Assembly (NCBI GenBank): GCA_021774435.1
Contig: JAJFJB010000085.1
Span: forward strand, 1-45,236
DNA: 45,236 nt
Reading direction: 5' to 3'
From: Alphaproteobacteria bacterium
Lineage (GTDB): Bacteria; Pseudomonadota; Alphaproteobacteria; UBA8366; GCA-2717185
Positions 16,760 to 25,694 of this stretch are shown here, in pieces; the first letter of the stretch is position 1; each line of letters opens with the position of its first letter. The translations under genes and the position numbers were made by a program. Below the pieces are notes generated by a model. It was not told the origin of the DNA. It made no database searches and saw nothing but the letters and a program-made list of their open reading frames with translations.

Positions 16760-17698
16760 ATGAGCGTGCTGACAGCAGACCGCATAAACGAAGCACGCAA
16801 ACGCTTCTTCGACAGTGACCTCTGGTATAGCTTTACGCGGTCGCGAATAGCTGTCCTCGCCGCAATCGTTGCTGCGACGGTGATTCTCGGTGCGCTCTTT
16901 GCGCCCTGGATTTCGCCGTACGACCCGTTTGATCTTTCAAACATCGACCTGATGGACTCGCAAACACCGCCGGTATGGCTGGAAGACGGGGACCCGCGCT
17001 TCATTCTCGGCACTGACGATCAAGGGCGTGACATGCTGTCGGCGATCTTGCATGGCTCGCGCATCTCGATTTGGGTTGGGCTCGCCTCGGTGGTATTTTC
17101 CCTTGTGCTGGGTGTCGGTCTTGGCCTGCTCTCCGGCTACGCGGGCGGCAAGGTCGATGCCTTTATCATGCGCATCGCGGAAATCCAGCTTAGCTTCCCG
17201 GCGATTCTGATCGCCTTGCTGATCGACGGAGTCATGCGCGGTATCCTGCCACCCGATATGCGCGAGCAGCTAGCCGTACTGGTACTCATTCTCGCGATTG
17301 GCATATCGGGTTGGGTGCAATATGCGCGCACCGTACGCGGCTCCACAATGGTCGAGAAGAACAAGGAGTATGTGCAAGCGGCGCGGCTGATCGGCATTCA
17401 TCCGGTGATGATCATGCTGCGACACATTTTGCCAAATGCCATGGGCCCGGTTCTTGTCATCGCTACAATCCATCTTGCCGTCGCGATCATTACCGAAGCG
17501 ACGCTGTCTTTCCTTGGTGTTGGCGTTCCGCCGACGGAACCGTCGCTCGGCACCCTGATCCGTATCGGTAACGACTTCCTGTTCTCGGGTGAATGGTGGA
17601 TTACCATATTTCCGGGCGCTACCCTCGCCATCCTGGTTCTCTCCGTAAACTTGCTGGGCGACTGGCTGCGGGATGCCATGAATCCAAAGTTGCGCTAA
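16760..17698 (+). CDS. ABC transporter permease, DppC/OppC type
   Basis: This is the second membrane subunit, 312 residues. It has a long amino-terminal stretch, a first helix (about 29-51), then the periplasmic loop with FILGTDDQGRDMLSAILHGSRISI, the DppC signature. The EAA loop YVQAARLIGIHPVMIMLRHILPN follows near 210-232. TLSFLGVGVPPTEPSLGTLI near the carboxyl end is also typical. The stop and the next start share one base (TAATG), so translation is coupled to the ATPase gene downstream. Confidence 0.92.
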   Translation: MSVLTADRINEARKRFFDSDLWYSFTRSRIAVLAAIVAATVILGALFAPWISPYDPFDLSNIDLMDSQTPPVWLEDGDPRFILGTDDQGRDMLSAILHGSRISIWVGLASVVFSLVLGVGLGLLSGYAGGKVDAFIMRIAEIQLSFPAILIALLIDGVMRGILPPDMREQLAVLVLILAIGISGWVQYARTVRGSTMVEKNKEYVQAARLIGIHPVMIMLRHILPNAMGPVLVIATIHLAVAIITEATLSFLGVGVPPTEPSLGTLIRIGNDFLFSGEWWITIFPGATLAILVLSVNLLGDWLRDAMNPKLR

Positions 17699-18675
17699 TG
17701 GCTTTACTCGAAGTCAGAAATCTGCGTGTCGAATTTCCAACCCGACATGGTGTTCTCGTTGCTGTCGATGACATCTCCTTGGAAATTTCAGAAGGCGAAG
17801 TGTTGGGCGTTGTTGGTGAGTCGGGTGCCGGCAAGTCGATGACGGGCAGTGCGATCATCGGTCTTCTCGAACCACCGGGCCGCATCGCCGGCGGTGAAAT
17901 TCGCCTCGAAGGCGAACGCATCGACAACCTGCCTTACGAGAAGATGCGCCGCGTTCGCGGGGCGAAGATCGGCGCGATCTTCCAGGATCCGCTGACCAGC
18001 CTGAACCCGCTCTATAGTATTGGTCGCCAACTCATCGAGACAATCACGACTCATATTGACGTTTCGGAGTCGGAAGCGCGAAAGCGCGCGATCGATTTGC
18101 TGGCCGAGGTCGGTATTCCCGCACCGGAACGCCGCTTTGAGTCCTATCCGCATGAATTTTCGGGCGGCATGCGGCAGCGCGTCGTTATTGCGCTGGCGCT
18201 TTGCGTGAATCCTCGCCTGATCGTTGCGGACGAACCGACCACGGCACTAGACGTCTCAATCCAGGCGCAGATTATCGCACTATTGAAGCGGCTGTGCCGA
18301 GAACATGGTACCGCTGTCATGCTGATCACGCACGATATGGGTGTCATTGCCGAAACCGCCGACCGGGTTGCTGTCATGTATGCGGGACGCATTGCCGAAG
18401 TCGGTGCCGTACGTGATGTGGTGAAGCATGCCAAGCACCCCTACACAGAAGGCCTAATGGGATCGATTCCACTTGTTGGACACGATGTCGAACAATTGAC
18501 GCAAATCGAAGGCGCGATGCCGCGCTTGACCGAAATCCCCACAGGATGCGCCTTCAATCCAAGATGTCCAAAGGCCTTCGACCGGTGTCGGCGAGACCGT
18601 CCAGAATTAATGCAAACGGATGGTGCAACACAAGCCGCCTGCTGGCTCTACGAAATGGAGGCCGCACATGGCTGA
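17698..18675 (+). CDS. ABC transporter ATP-binding protein, DppD/OppD type
   Basis: This is the cytoplasmic ATPase of the peptide importer. In the 325-residue product, Walker A is GESGAGKS, the ABC signature is FSGGMRQR and Walker B is LIVADEPTTALDV. A Q-loop (FQDPLTSLNPLYS) and an H-loop (LITHDMGV) are also present. The carboxyl extension has the oligopeptide-transporter motif AFNPRCPKAFDRC, whose cysteines can hold an iron-sulfur cluster in relatives. I start it at the ATG overlapping the permease stop; an ATG 35 codons upstream lies inside the permease. It overlaps the next ATPase gene by 8 bases. Confidence 0.93.
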   Translation: MALLEVRNLRVEFPTRHGVLVAVDDISLEISEGEVLGVVGESGAGKSMTGSAIIGLLEPPGRIAGGEIRLEGERIDNLPYEKMRRVRGAKIGAIFQDPLTSLNPLYSIGRQLIETITTHIDVSESEARKRAIDLLAEVGIPAPERRFESYPHEFSGGMRQRVVIALALCVNPRLIVADEPTTALDVSIQAQIIALLKRLCREHGTAVMLITHDMGVIAETADRVAVMYAGRIAEVGAVRDVVKHAKHPYTEGLMGSIPLVGHDVEQLTQIEGAMPRLTEIPTGCAFNPRCPKAFDRCRRDRPELMQTDGATQAACWLYEMEAAHG

Positions 18676-19720
18676 TGCGGCAACTGACGCATCGCCGGAA
18701 CCATTGCTCAAAGTGCGAGGATTGGCACGCTACTTTGACGTCTCGCGCCCCTGGCTTGCCCGAAAGATCGAAAGACTGCCGCTCCAGACGCTGAAAGCCG
18801 TGGACGGTGTCGATTTCGATATCGCCAAGGGCGAAACCTTCAGTCTCGTTGGCGAATCCGGATGCGGCAAATCGACAGTCGCGCGCCTCGTTGTCAGCCT
18901 TTATGCCGCGACGAAAGGAAACATTCTTTTCGACGGCGTGGACCTGGCAAAACTTAGGACGCGTTCCGAGATTGCGCCCGTCCGACGGCGCATGCAGATG
19001 ATATTTCAGGACCCCTATGCCAGTCTGAACCCGCGCTGGCGCGTTGCCGATATTGTCGCGGAACCACTGCGTGCATTTGGGCTGGAAGCGGACGATGCGG
19101 CGAGGCGTGCCAGGGTCGACGAATTGCTGCGGCAGGTAGGCCTATCCCCCGCTGACGCGAACAAGTATCCGCACGAGTTTTCCGGCGGTCAGCGCCAACG
19201 CATCTCCATCGCGCGGGCGCTGTCCTCGAATCCGGAGTTTCTGGTTTGCGACGAGCCGACTTCGGCACTGGACGTCTCCGTTCAATCGCAAATTCTCAAC
19301 CTGATGAAGGATCTACAGAAACGGCTCGGGCTGACCTATTTGTTCATCAGTCACAATTTGGCTGTCGTCTATCACGTCTCCGACCGCATTGGCGTAATGT
19401 ATCTCGGCCGCCTTTGCGAAGTGGCGGATGCGCATGATCTCTTCGCCAAGCCGCAGCACCCTTATACGCGTCTGCTGCTCGACACCATTCCTGATCTTGA
19501 AATGACGGGGCGCCAGCGGACGCCAGTTGGCGGCGAGGTTCCCAATCCCATCAATCCGCCGAGCGGCTGCGCGTTTCACCCGAGATGCCCTTTCGTGGAA
19601 GACCGGTGCCGCCAGGAAGCACCGGTCCTAAAGCAAACGGAAAGCGGGCTGGCAGCCTGCCACGCTGTCGAAGAGGGACGCATTCCGGCTGCCGACGCGG
19701 TCACACCGCCGATTCTCTAG
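18668..19720 (+). CDS. ABC transporter ATP-binding protein, DppF/OppF type
   Basis: This is the partner ATPase, 350 residues. Walker A is GESGCGKS, the Q-loop is FQDPYASLNPRW, the ABC signature is FSGGQRQR, Walker B is FLVCDEPTSALDV and the H-loop follows in FISHNLAV. The carboxyl end has the oligopeptide extension with FHPRCPFVEDRC. The ATG at 18668 has GGAGG seven bases upstream, inside the previous gene, and is preferred to an upstream ATG. The amino end carries about 25 extra residues before the first strand, including LARYFDVSRPWLARKIERL, a common feature of OppF-type subunits. Confidence 0.93.
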   Translation: MADAATDASPEPLLKVRGLARYFDVSRPWLARKIERLPLQTLKAVDGVDFDIAKGETFSLVGESGCGKSTVARLVVSLYAATKGNILFDGVDLAKLRTRSEIAPVRRRMQMIFQDPYASLNPRWRVADIVAEPLRAFGLEADDAARRARVDELLRQVGLSPADANKYPHEFSGGQRQRISIARALSSNPEFLVCDEPTSALDVSVQSQILNLMKDLQKRLGLTYLFISHNLAVVYHVSDRIGVMYLGRLCEVADAHDLFAKPQHPYTRLLLDTIPDLEMTGRQRTPVGGEVPNPINPPSGCAFHPRCPFVEDRCRQEAPVLKQTESGLAACHAVEEGRIPAADAVTPPIL

Positions 19721-19741
19721 CACCTGCTGAAGGAGCGATAG

Positions 19742-20326
19742 ATGTCACGGGTAAAACCCTTATCGATCGACGAGGTTGCGCCGGAAGCGAAGGAAGACTT
19801 TGCCCGGTACGCGGCAATGTTCACCGATTTTGAAAATCAGGTACCTGTCTACGCCCATTCTCCTGCCGGGCTAAAACATATCTTTGGTATGACGACGGCC
19901 ATCCGCGCTGCGGGGAATTTACCGCAACGCCTCGTCGAAATTGCGGTGATTGCCGTAAGCCAGACGAACGCGTGCCCGTATTGCGTCGCGCATCATTCGG
20001 CCATGGCGGTCGATGAAGGTGTCGACCCAGAAACGATCGACCACATTTTGGACCCCGAACCGCCGGGACTCGACGAGGTAGAACGATTGGTACGCGACTA
20101 TGCCGTTCTAGTTACCGAACGGGCTTGGGGCATCAGGGACAAGGTATTCGAGGATTTGCGCAATCATTTCACAGAAGCGCAAATCGTCGAACTGACAATG
20201 CGCATTACACTGACCGGTATGTTCAATCGGATCAATCAAGCGCTGCAGATCGATATGGAAGACAATGTCATGCCGGCCTTTGAAGCCCGCGGCCTGGATG
20301 CCAAGGCCTTGCCAAACCCTGACTAG
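19742..20326 (+). CDS. AhpD-like/carboxymuconolactone decarboxylase-family protein
   Basis: The 194-residue product has the redox motif of the AhpD branch: Glu66, then Cys78-x2-Cys81 and His85 in NACPYCVAHH. In AhpD this motif gives peroxidase or disulfide-reductase activity. The rest is the helical CMD fold and resembles the peroxidase-related or uncharacterised alkylhydroperoxidase-like family. It follows the last ATPase gene after 21 bases with AAGGAG ahead of its start, so it belongs to the transport operon. Its role there is unclear: protection against peroxides, or processing of the imported substrate. Its stop overlaps the convergent DMT gene by 4 bases. Confidence 0.82.
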   Translation: MSRVKPLSIDEVAPEAKEDFARYAAMFTDFENQVPVYAHSPAGLKHIFGMTTAIRAAGNLPQRLVEIAVIAVSQTNACPYCVAHHSAMAVDEGVDPETIDHILDPEPPGLDEVERLVRDYAVLVTERAWGIRDKVFEDLRNHFTEAQIVELTMRITLTGMFNRINQALQIDMEDNVMPAFEARGLDAKALPNPD

Positions 20327-21210
20327 CGTTTCAGCCGCCGCGTTTCGTGCCACTGCATCAGAAGAATACCTCCCATAACCATGACCCCGCCGAGAAACTG
20401 CAAGGCGCTCAGCGCTTGCGCAAAAATGAGGTAGGCAAGCACGATACTGGACACCGGTTGCAAGTTATTCAGCATCGCAGTCTTTTCCGCGCCAATGCGT
20501 GGTATCGCGGCATAGAAGAAGGGGATCGAAACGCTCTGGCACACCACGACGCCGATAGCACCAAGCCAACCGCCTGTTGTGACAGGCGTCGTCAGGCCTC
20601 CCGCCGCCATGGCCACAATGATAAGAATGACGCTAGCGACGGCCGTCATGTGAAAGGTCATGACGACGACGTCGATCCCGCGCATTACACGAGCGATCCA
20701 GACCGCATTGACGGCGCAGCCGATGCCCGCTGCCAGGGCCATGGCGACGCCGCGCCAGTCGAGTGTTTCGAAATTAACCCCCAACATCAGTGCCAGGCCG
20801 ATAAAAGCCGCACCTAAAGACAGCGCTTTAACGAAACTGATCTGCTGCCGATCCAAAAGGGCGATGAAAATCGCGACCAACGGCGGATAGATGAAGAACA
20901 GCAATGCCGCGAGCCCGATAGGGATGTACTCCACCGCCCCGATATTGCCGTAGAACATGTAAGCCACGAGCAACCCCAACCCAACGCAGTGGAGCCACGT
21001 GCGAATTGGCACCAAAAGGCTTCGGCCGGTGAAAAGGCAAAACGCCAGCAGAAGCAAAACCGCAAACGCACCGCGAACCGTCGCGACGGATAGCGGGTCG
21101 GTCCCGCCGTCATAAGCTGCGCGGGAAAACGCCACCGCGGCGCCAAGCCCGACGGAGGCCCCGATGGCAAACAAGTAACCGGTCGCTGCCATTGGCCCTG
21201 CTTCAGGCAA
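20323..21210 (-). CDS. EamA/DMT-family transporter (second copy in operon)
   Basis: The 295-residue protein has about ten short membrane helices in two similar halves, the drug/metabolite transporter layout. The second half ends SSIVLAYLIFAQALSALQFLGGVMVMGGILLM. It is the last gene of the minus-strand operon and overlaps the M20 hydrolase by 8 bases. Relatives export amino acids, nucleosides or other metabolites. With a carbamoylase/amidohydrolase immediately upstream, a role in moving the product or substrate of that enzyme is possible but not shown. The start could instead be the Met seven codons in. Confidence 0.85.
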   Translation of the reverse strand: MPEAGPMAATGYLFAIGASVGLGAAVAFSRAAYDGGTDPLSVATVRGAFAVLLLLAFCLFTGRSLLVPIRTWLHCVGLGLLVAYMFYGNIGAVEYIPIGLAALLFFIYPPLVAIFIALLDRQQISFVKALSLGAAFIGLALMLGVNFETLDWRGVAMALAAGIGCAVNAVWIARVMRGIDVVVMTFHMTAVASVILIIVAMAAGGLTTPVTTGGWLGAIGVVVCQSVSIPFFYAAIPRIGAEKTAMLNNLQPVSSIVLAYLIFAQALSALQFLGGVMVMGGILLMQWHETRRLKR

Positions 21211-22486
21211 GGTTGAGCAACATCGCAGCGAGCGTTTTCACACCCAAGCCGAAGTCTGCCATTTCCATGGCTTCGGCAGCATTGTGGCTGCCATGTTGAT
21301 TGCGCACCAAAACCATCGCAGCGGGAATGCCGGCGCGCGCAAATATCGATGCATCATGGCCAACCGTCGCCATTGTGTGTGTTGGAATGCCGAGCGCCCC
21401 AGCCTGAGCAAGCAGTCCATCGCAGAGTGCGGCATCGAGCAATGTCGGGTTTGAGCCGACGCATTCACCCAACTGAAATTCAACATTCCGCCGGTCGCCG
21501 ATTTCCGCCGCATAGGCCATTGTCCGCGATCGGACTTCGTCGAGAAACGCTTCCGTCGTGCCGCCGAAATTCAGGCTGAAGGCGCACTCTCCCGGCACCT
21601 TCGTCATCGCATGCTGCTCAGCGTCGGTATAAAGCTGCCCAACGGTAAATACCGTGTCCGGCACATTGTTTGCCTCATAGTCCTGCCACATCCTATCCAG
21701 CGCACCGACGAGTTCGACAACCGCCAAGAGTGCATCCCGTCGTAGTTCCCGGGGAACCGCTGCCGAATGAGCATATTCGCCATAGCACCGCGCAAAGGGA
21801 AACCGGACATTGCCGCGTATCACCGTTGGGATCGCCACGGACAATGCGCGGTCGACAAGAACGGGGCCCTGCTCGATATGAAGTTCGAGAAACCCCTTGG
21901 TATTTTCGGGCGTTATATAAGGTTCGGTTTCGTCATGTAACGCAGCAACATCGAGCTTCAAATCTTCCATATGAGCGGATAGCGTACGCCCCGTATCACC
22001 GCGGCGTAGCCGGTCGATTTCCGAAGTATCCAGCGAACCAACGGCAAGGCGACTGCCGATATAGGCGATGCCATACCAGACGCTTTCTTCGCCGCGCAAT
22101 CCCACGGTCCGAATATCGCAGGCCGGCGTCACACCGAGATCTCGAAAAGCGGCGAGCGCCGTCAATCCAGCCACGACACCCGCATAACCGTCGAAATTCC
22201 CGCCCTTCGGCACCGAATCCAGGTGCGAACCAGTCAATAAACTTGGCGCGCTGCGATCCTGACCGGGTAGCGTCACATAAACGTTGCCGGCGTTGTCATA
22301 TTCGGCCTCGAGATCCAGTGCATGTGCGGTGTCCGCAACCAAAGTTGCGGCACGTTGATCTGCTTCACTCCAAGCAGGCCGTGTCACCCCATCGCCGTCC
22401 TTGGTCTGAGCCTCCAATTCTGCAAAGAGATCCGCTGCAAAAGAAAGCCTCTTGTCGATAGCCTGCGCAATGTTATCCAACTGCAT
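21203..22486 (-). CDS. M20-family N-carbamoyl amino acid/allantoate-type amidohydrolase
   Basis: This is a cytosolic two-metal hydrolase of the hydantoinase/carbamoylase (Zn-dependent) branch. The 427-residue protein shows LLTGSHLDSVPKGGNFDG with metal ligands His88 and Asp99, the catalytic Glu pair in RGEESVW (133-134), His203 in LELHIEQGPVL, and the late His in QHGSHNAAEAMEM. A satellite dimerisation domain lies in the middle. Members hydrolyse N-carbamoyl-L-amino acids, N-carbamoyl-beta-alanine, allantoate or ureidoglycolate; I cannot choose among them. It lies between two DMT exporters and downstream of a TauD-like dioxygenase. hyuA and hyuB, which could make its substrate from hydantoins, are encoded about 7 kb to the right. 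Confidence 0.87.
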   Translation of the reverse strand: MQLDNIAQAIDKRLSFAADLFAELEAQTKDGDGVTRPAWSEADQRAATLVADTAHALDLEAEYDNAGNVYVTLPGQDRSAPSLLTGSHLDSVPKGGNFDGYAGVVAGLTALAAFRDLGVTPACDIRTVGLRGEESVWYGIAYIGSRLAVGSLDTSEIDRLRRGDTGRTLSAHMEDLKLDVAALHDETEPYITPENTKGFLELHIEQGPVLVDRALSVAIPTVIRGNVRFPFARCYGEYAHSAAVPRELRRDALLAVVELVGALDRMWQDYEANNVPDTVFTVGQLYTDAEQHAMTKVPGECAFSLNFGGTTEAFLDEVRSRTMAYAAEIGDRRNVEFQLGECVGSNPTLLDAALCDGLLAQAGALGIPTHTMATVGHDASIFARAGIPAAMVLVRNQHGSHNAAEAMEMADFGLGVKTLAAMLLNLA

Positions 22487-22572
22487 CGTTTCTTATTTTC
22501 CCTCGATAACGTGCGGGGCAGGATCGCCTGTCACTGCAGAAACGCCAAGCAAGAAAGCAAACATGTTCGGCT

Positions 22573-23445
22573 TTATCGCGATATCGCGATGAGAAGAACG
22601 CCGGGAATGACCAGCGCAACCGCGATGATCGCGCGGGCACTCAAGACCTCGCGCTTGAAAACCAGCAAACTCAGAGCGAGAGAAAACAAGGGATAGGTCG
22701 AGATCAATGGCAGAACGATGATAACCTCACTGATTTGCAGTGCGTAATTCACCAAGGTAACTGCCACCGCGTGAACTACGCCCGCCGCCACGAACCAAAG
22801 CAAACCAGGGTGCGTTCGAAAATTCGGCATTGGGCGCCGCCGCGCGCCCTGCACACTCAAAGCGATGACGAACGCGACAGTGAACGTTACGAGGCCTGCG
22901 TAGTAAGGACTCGGCACATACTCCAAACCAACTTTGTTGAAGGAATTTGCGCCGGCTCGAAGGATCGCCGCACCGAGCGGAAAGAGTAGGGCCCAAACCG
23001 GCCATGCAACCTTTACCTTGCCGCGGTACGACAACAGAATAAGTCCAAGGATAATTGCCGCAGTGCCACCCGCAACAGGGAGGGTCAGATGTTCGCCCAA
23101 CAAAAACACACCGAAGCCGGCACCGAATAGCGGAGTTGTCGCACTCACGGTACTCGTCAGCGTAGGCCCAAGAAAGCGGACGCCCCATGCGCCAAGGCTC
23201 GCAGATAAAAAAGGACGAAAAAACCCCACCGCGATGAAGATCGCCGTCGCGACCGTCAGCCAATAGTTCCATTCGACAAGAAACGGCAGCAACAGCCAGA
23301 AGCACAACGTCGATGCACCAATGTCTATCAGGGCGCCGGTTTGCGGGTCACCATCCCGCATCCCAAAGCTTAGGAAATGCGTACCCAGGGCAAAAAGAAA
23401 ACCGGCGCCGAGCGAATAGGCGACCGGCAGGAAATGTTCGATCAA
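22573..23445 (-). CDS. EamA/DMT-family transporter (first copy in operon)
   Basis: The 290-residue membrane protein has about ten helices in two EamA repeats, the second around IIVLPLISTYPLFSLALSLLVF near the end. It starts with TTG (23445), 12 bases after the dioxygenase stop. No ATG occurs before the first helix and no clear ribosome site is visible, so translation may depend on coupling to the upstream gene. It lies in the same operon as a second DMT gene but is clearly different in sequence, so it is not a recent duplicate. The substrate is unknown. Confidence 0.82.
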   Translation of the reverse strand: MIEHFLPVAYSLGAGFLFALGTHFLSFGMRDGDPQTGALIDIGASTLCFWLLLPFLVEWNYWLTVATAIFIAVGFFRPFLSASLGAWGVRFLGPTLTSTVSATTPLFGAGFGVFLLGEHLTLPVAGGTAAIILGLILLSYRGKVKVAWPVWALLFPLGAAILRAGANSFNKVGLEYVPSPYYAGLVTFTVAFVIALSVQGARRRPMPNFRTHPGLLWFVAAGVVHAVAVTLVNYALQISEVIIVLPLISTYPLFSLALSLLVFKREVLSARAIIAVALVIPGVLLIAISR

Positions 23446-23457
23446 TCGATGGGCAAT

Positions 23458-24522
23458 CTATAAAAGAACAGCGCCGTCATTGCGGCGGGGCCGCGCGATA
23501 TTGTTTCGTCCAGCCAGAACGTCCGCTGCTGTCCAACCAAGCTGACCATGGCGGCCAATCCCGTACCGGACAATCGAATCATCCACAAAGTCTCTAAACG
23601 CGGGCATATCGAGCCAGATGCGCATTAACACCCGCTTTTGATCTTCGTCAGGCACGGTCTTGTGGGCGGCACGACCATGCAAAACCGTGTAGTTGCTGCA
23701 AAACTGGACATCGCCCTGATGGAAGGGGAACTCAAACCGGACATCGTCGGCAATGGAATCCACGAAATCGAGCAGTTCAGAATCCTCTGCGGACATCGTG
23801 CGGCCCTGGCGGAGGAGACCGTTGTTTATCCACGCCCGGTTGTATTGGCACGACACGACCCCGTCCCTGTCGCTGAAAAACGGAACTTTGTAGCCCGATG
23901 TCGCGGTTTCACCCTCGCCATGTTCATCCATGCGGCCCCATTCAAAACCCTCATAGAGGCGTGGCAAATCGTCCGGTCTTTCCGCAAGCACTCTATTGTA
24001 GATCGTCGTCGAACTCGCCACACGGCTGGGTGGATCGTCGGGTGCCTGCCGCACGCACAGCAACGATACGATATCCATCAAATCGACATGCAGCTTCGAT
24101 TCCTTCGGGAACCCAACGCCGCGCTTACCTTGGCTCGGTCGCAAGGCTCCGTCGGTGACATAGTGAATGAACCCACCTTCGCTATTTTGCGTAATGCCCA
24201 TCCCGATGTGGCTGCACACGCCCCAATACATCAGCTCGATATCTTCGTAGGAATAGCCTTCGACGGGGAAGCGCCGCATTAGCGCGAAGCCACGCCCTTC
24301 TTTCAAATCACCAGCGATTCGGGAAAGCGATGCACTCAAGCCCGGCAGAGGAAATGCATCCTTCGTCAAGGCCGGCACGGATAGGCCGTTCTGTTTTGCG
24401 GCTGTCAGAGCAGCGCCGAGCTCGGCTCGTTGCTCGTCGGTCAGCACATATTCCCAAGACCTGTCTGTCTCGAACTCCACACCAGTCCAGACACTGGCGT
24501 CCGCAACGGGTTCCGTTCGCAT
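23458..24522 (-). CDS. TauD/TfdA-like Fe(II)/2-oxoglutarate dioxygenase
   Basis: This oxygenase would hydroxylate or cleave its substrate using Fe(II), O2 and 2-oxoglutarate. The 354-residue product has the iron triad: His145 and Asp147 in KLHVDLMD, and the distal His282 in NYTVLHGR. Arg301 in VLMRIWLDMP is positioned to bind 2-oxoglutarate. It belongs to the broader TauD/TfdA (CAS-like) group rather than to true taurine dioxygenase, being longer than TauD (about 280). It is the first gene of the minus-strand operon that continues with DMT, M20 hydrolase and DMT. A long spacer (24523-24763) separates it from the divergent lyase gene. Confidence 0.85.
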   Translation of the reverse strand: MRTEPVADASVWTGVEFETDRSWEYVLTDEQRAELGAALTAAKQNGLSVPALTKDAFPLPGLSASLSRIAGDLKEGRGFALMRRFPVEGYSYEDIELMYWGVCSHIGMGITQNSEGGFIHYVTDGALRPSQGKRGVGFPKESKLHVDLMDIVSLLCVRQAPDDPPSRVASSTTIYNRVLAERPDDLPRLYEGFEWGRMDEHGEGETATSGYKVPFFSDRDGVVSCQYNRAWINNGLLRQGRTMSAEDSELLDFVDSIADDVRFEFPFHQGDVQFCSNYTVLHGRAAHKTVPDEDQKRVLMRIWLDMPAFRDFVDDSIVRYGIGRHGQLGWTAADVLAGRNNIARPRRNDGAVLL

Positions 24523-24691
24523 GGTTTCCTCTCGCCCAATCAGCCAAGAACAGAATCATTGCAGGTGCCGCAGCCAGGAGCAAGCCGGTTACTAACGCTG
24601 CGGTTTTATATGCACATGAGTATTGGAACTTCGCGACGCCGCACACCAGTTATCCATCGTGGGGATTGCGGCATTGCGTGGTCCCTTCCAA

Positions 24692-24703
24692 CAATTCGAA
24701 TTG
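24692..24703. promoter_or_regulatory. 12-base perfect palindrome in divergent spacer
   Basis: CAATTCGAATTG lies at 24692-24703 in the 241-base spacer between the divergent dioxygenase and lyase genes. It is 61 bases upstream of the lyase start. It could be an operator shared by both units. A 12-base palindrome can occur by chance in a window this size, so support is weak. Confidence 0.3.
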
Positions 24704-24763
24704 GTCCTCGACGGGCGGGCAAATTGTTGCATAACGTCACTATACCATTTGGAGGAATAAAGA

Positions 24764-25597
24764 ATGACTGAAACGCAACCCACTCAAGCCGAGAAAGCAG
24801 ACCAGTTTCGTGCGCTCCATAAACGATCAGAACCATTCCTTATTCCCAATCCCTGGGACGCGGGATCTGCGCGCGTGCTGGCCGGTATGGGGTTTGAAGC
24901 GCTCGCCACATCCAGCGGCGGATTCGCGGGAACATTGGGCAGGCGGGATGGCCGCGTTTCTCGCGACGAGGCTCTGGCACATGCCCGTGCGGTCGTTGAT
25001 GCCGTCGACATCCCTGTTTCGGCGGACTTGGAGAACGGTTTTGGTCATGAGCCTGAAATCGCCGCGGAAACTGTCCGGCTCGCGGCCGGCACTGGCCTAG
25101 TCGGTTGCTCGATCGAAGATGCCACCGGCGGCAGCGAAAACCCGCTCTATGACATCGATACCGCCGCGAAACGCATCGCAGCCTCAGTTGAGTCTGCCAG
25201 GTTGCTCGGCTTCAACTTCACGCTGACCGCGCGTACGGAGAGTTTCCTGCGCGGCAACCCGGACCTGGATAATGTCATTGCACGGCTGCAAGCTTACGAA
25301 GCCGCCGGCGCCGACGTCCTGATGGCGCCGGGATTGCCCGACCTGGACGCCGTGAAAGCCGTCTGTTCTGCCGTCGGCAAACCAGTCAACTTCATGTCCG
25401 GGATACCGGGCAAATCCTTCCCCGTCGCTGATTTGGCAGCCGCCGGTGCCAAACGGATCAGTTTTGCGACCTCGCTTTATCGGACCGCGATGCGCGCGCT
25501 TGTTACAGCAGCAACGGAGGCGAAGGAGCAAGGCACCTTTGGTTTCGCCGATACCGCGCTCCCCACACCGGAAATAAACAACTACATGCGAGGATAA
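24764..25597 (+). CDS. Isocitrate lyase/PEP mutase-superfamily protein
   Basis: The 277-residue protein is a TIM-barrel enzyme of the superfamily that cleaves or forms C-C or C-P bonds next to a carboxylate. Family marks are IPNPWDAGSARVLAGMGF (27-44), SADLENGFG (86-94, with the Mg-binding Asp88) and SIEDATGG (116-123). The KKCGH cysteine loop of true isocitrate lyase is absent, and I see no phosphonate genes nearby. It resembles the uncharacterised 2-methylisocitrate-lyase-like or oxaloacetate-decarboxylase-like group. A strong GGAGGAATAAAG site precedes the ATG. It is followed after 97 bases by an MFS gene on the same strand. Confidence 0.82.
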   Translation: MTETQPTQAEKADQFRALHKRSEPFLIPNPWDAGSARVLAGMGFEALATSSGGFAGTLGRRDGRVSRDEALAHARAVVDAVDIPVSADLENGFGHEPEIAAETVRLAAGTGLVGCSIEDATGGSENPLYDIDTAAKRIAASVESARLLGFNFTLTARTESFLRGNPDLDNVIARLQAYEAAGADVLMAPGLPDLDAVKAVCSAVGKPVNFMSGIPGKSFPVADLAAAGAKRISFATSLYRTAMRALVTAATEAKEQGTFGFADTALPTPEINNYMRG

Positions 25598-25694
25598 CTT
25601 CCGCTGACTCTGCGGCGAATTCGTAAGTTGGATTTACAAACGAGGTCAACGGCGCGAAGCTGCGTTACACCTTAACGCGAGTCCCAGCGCCCCC

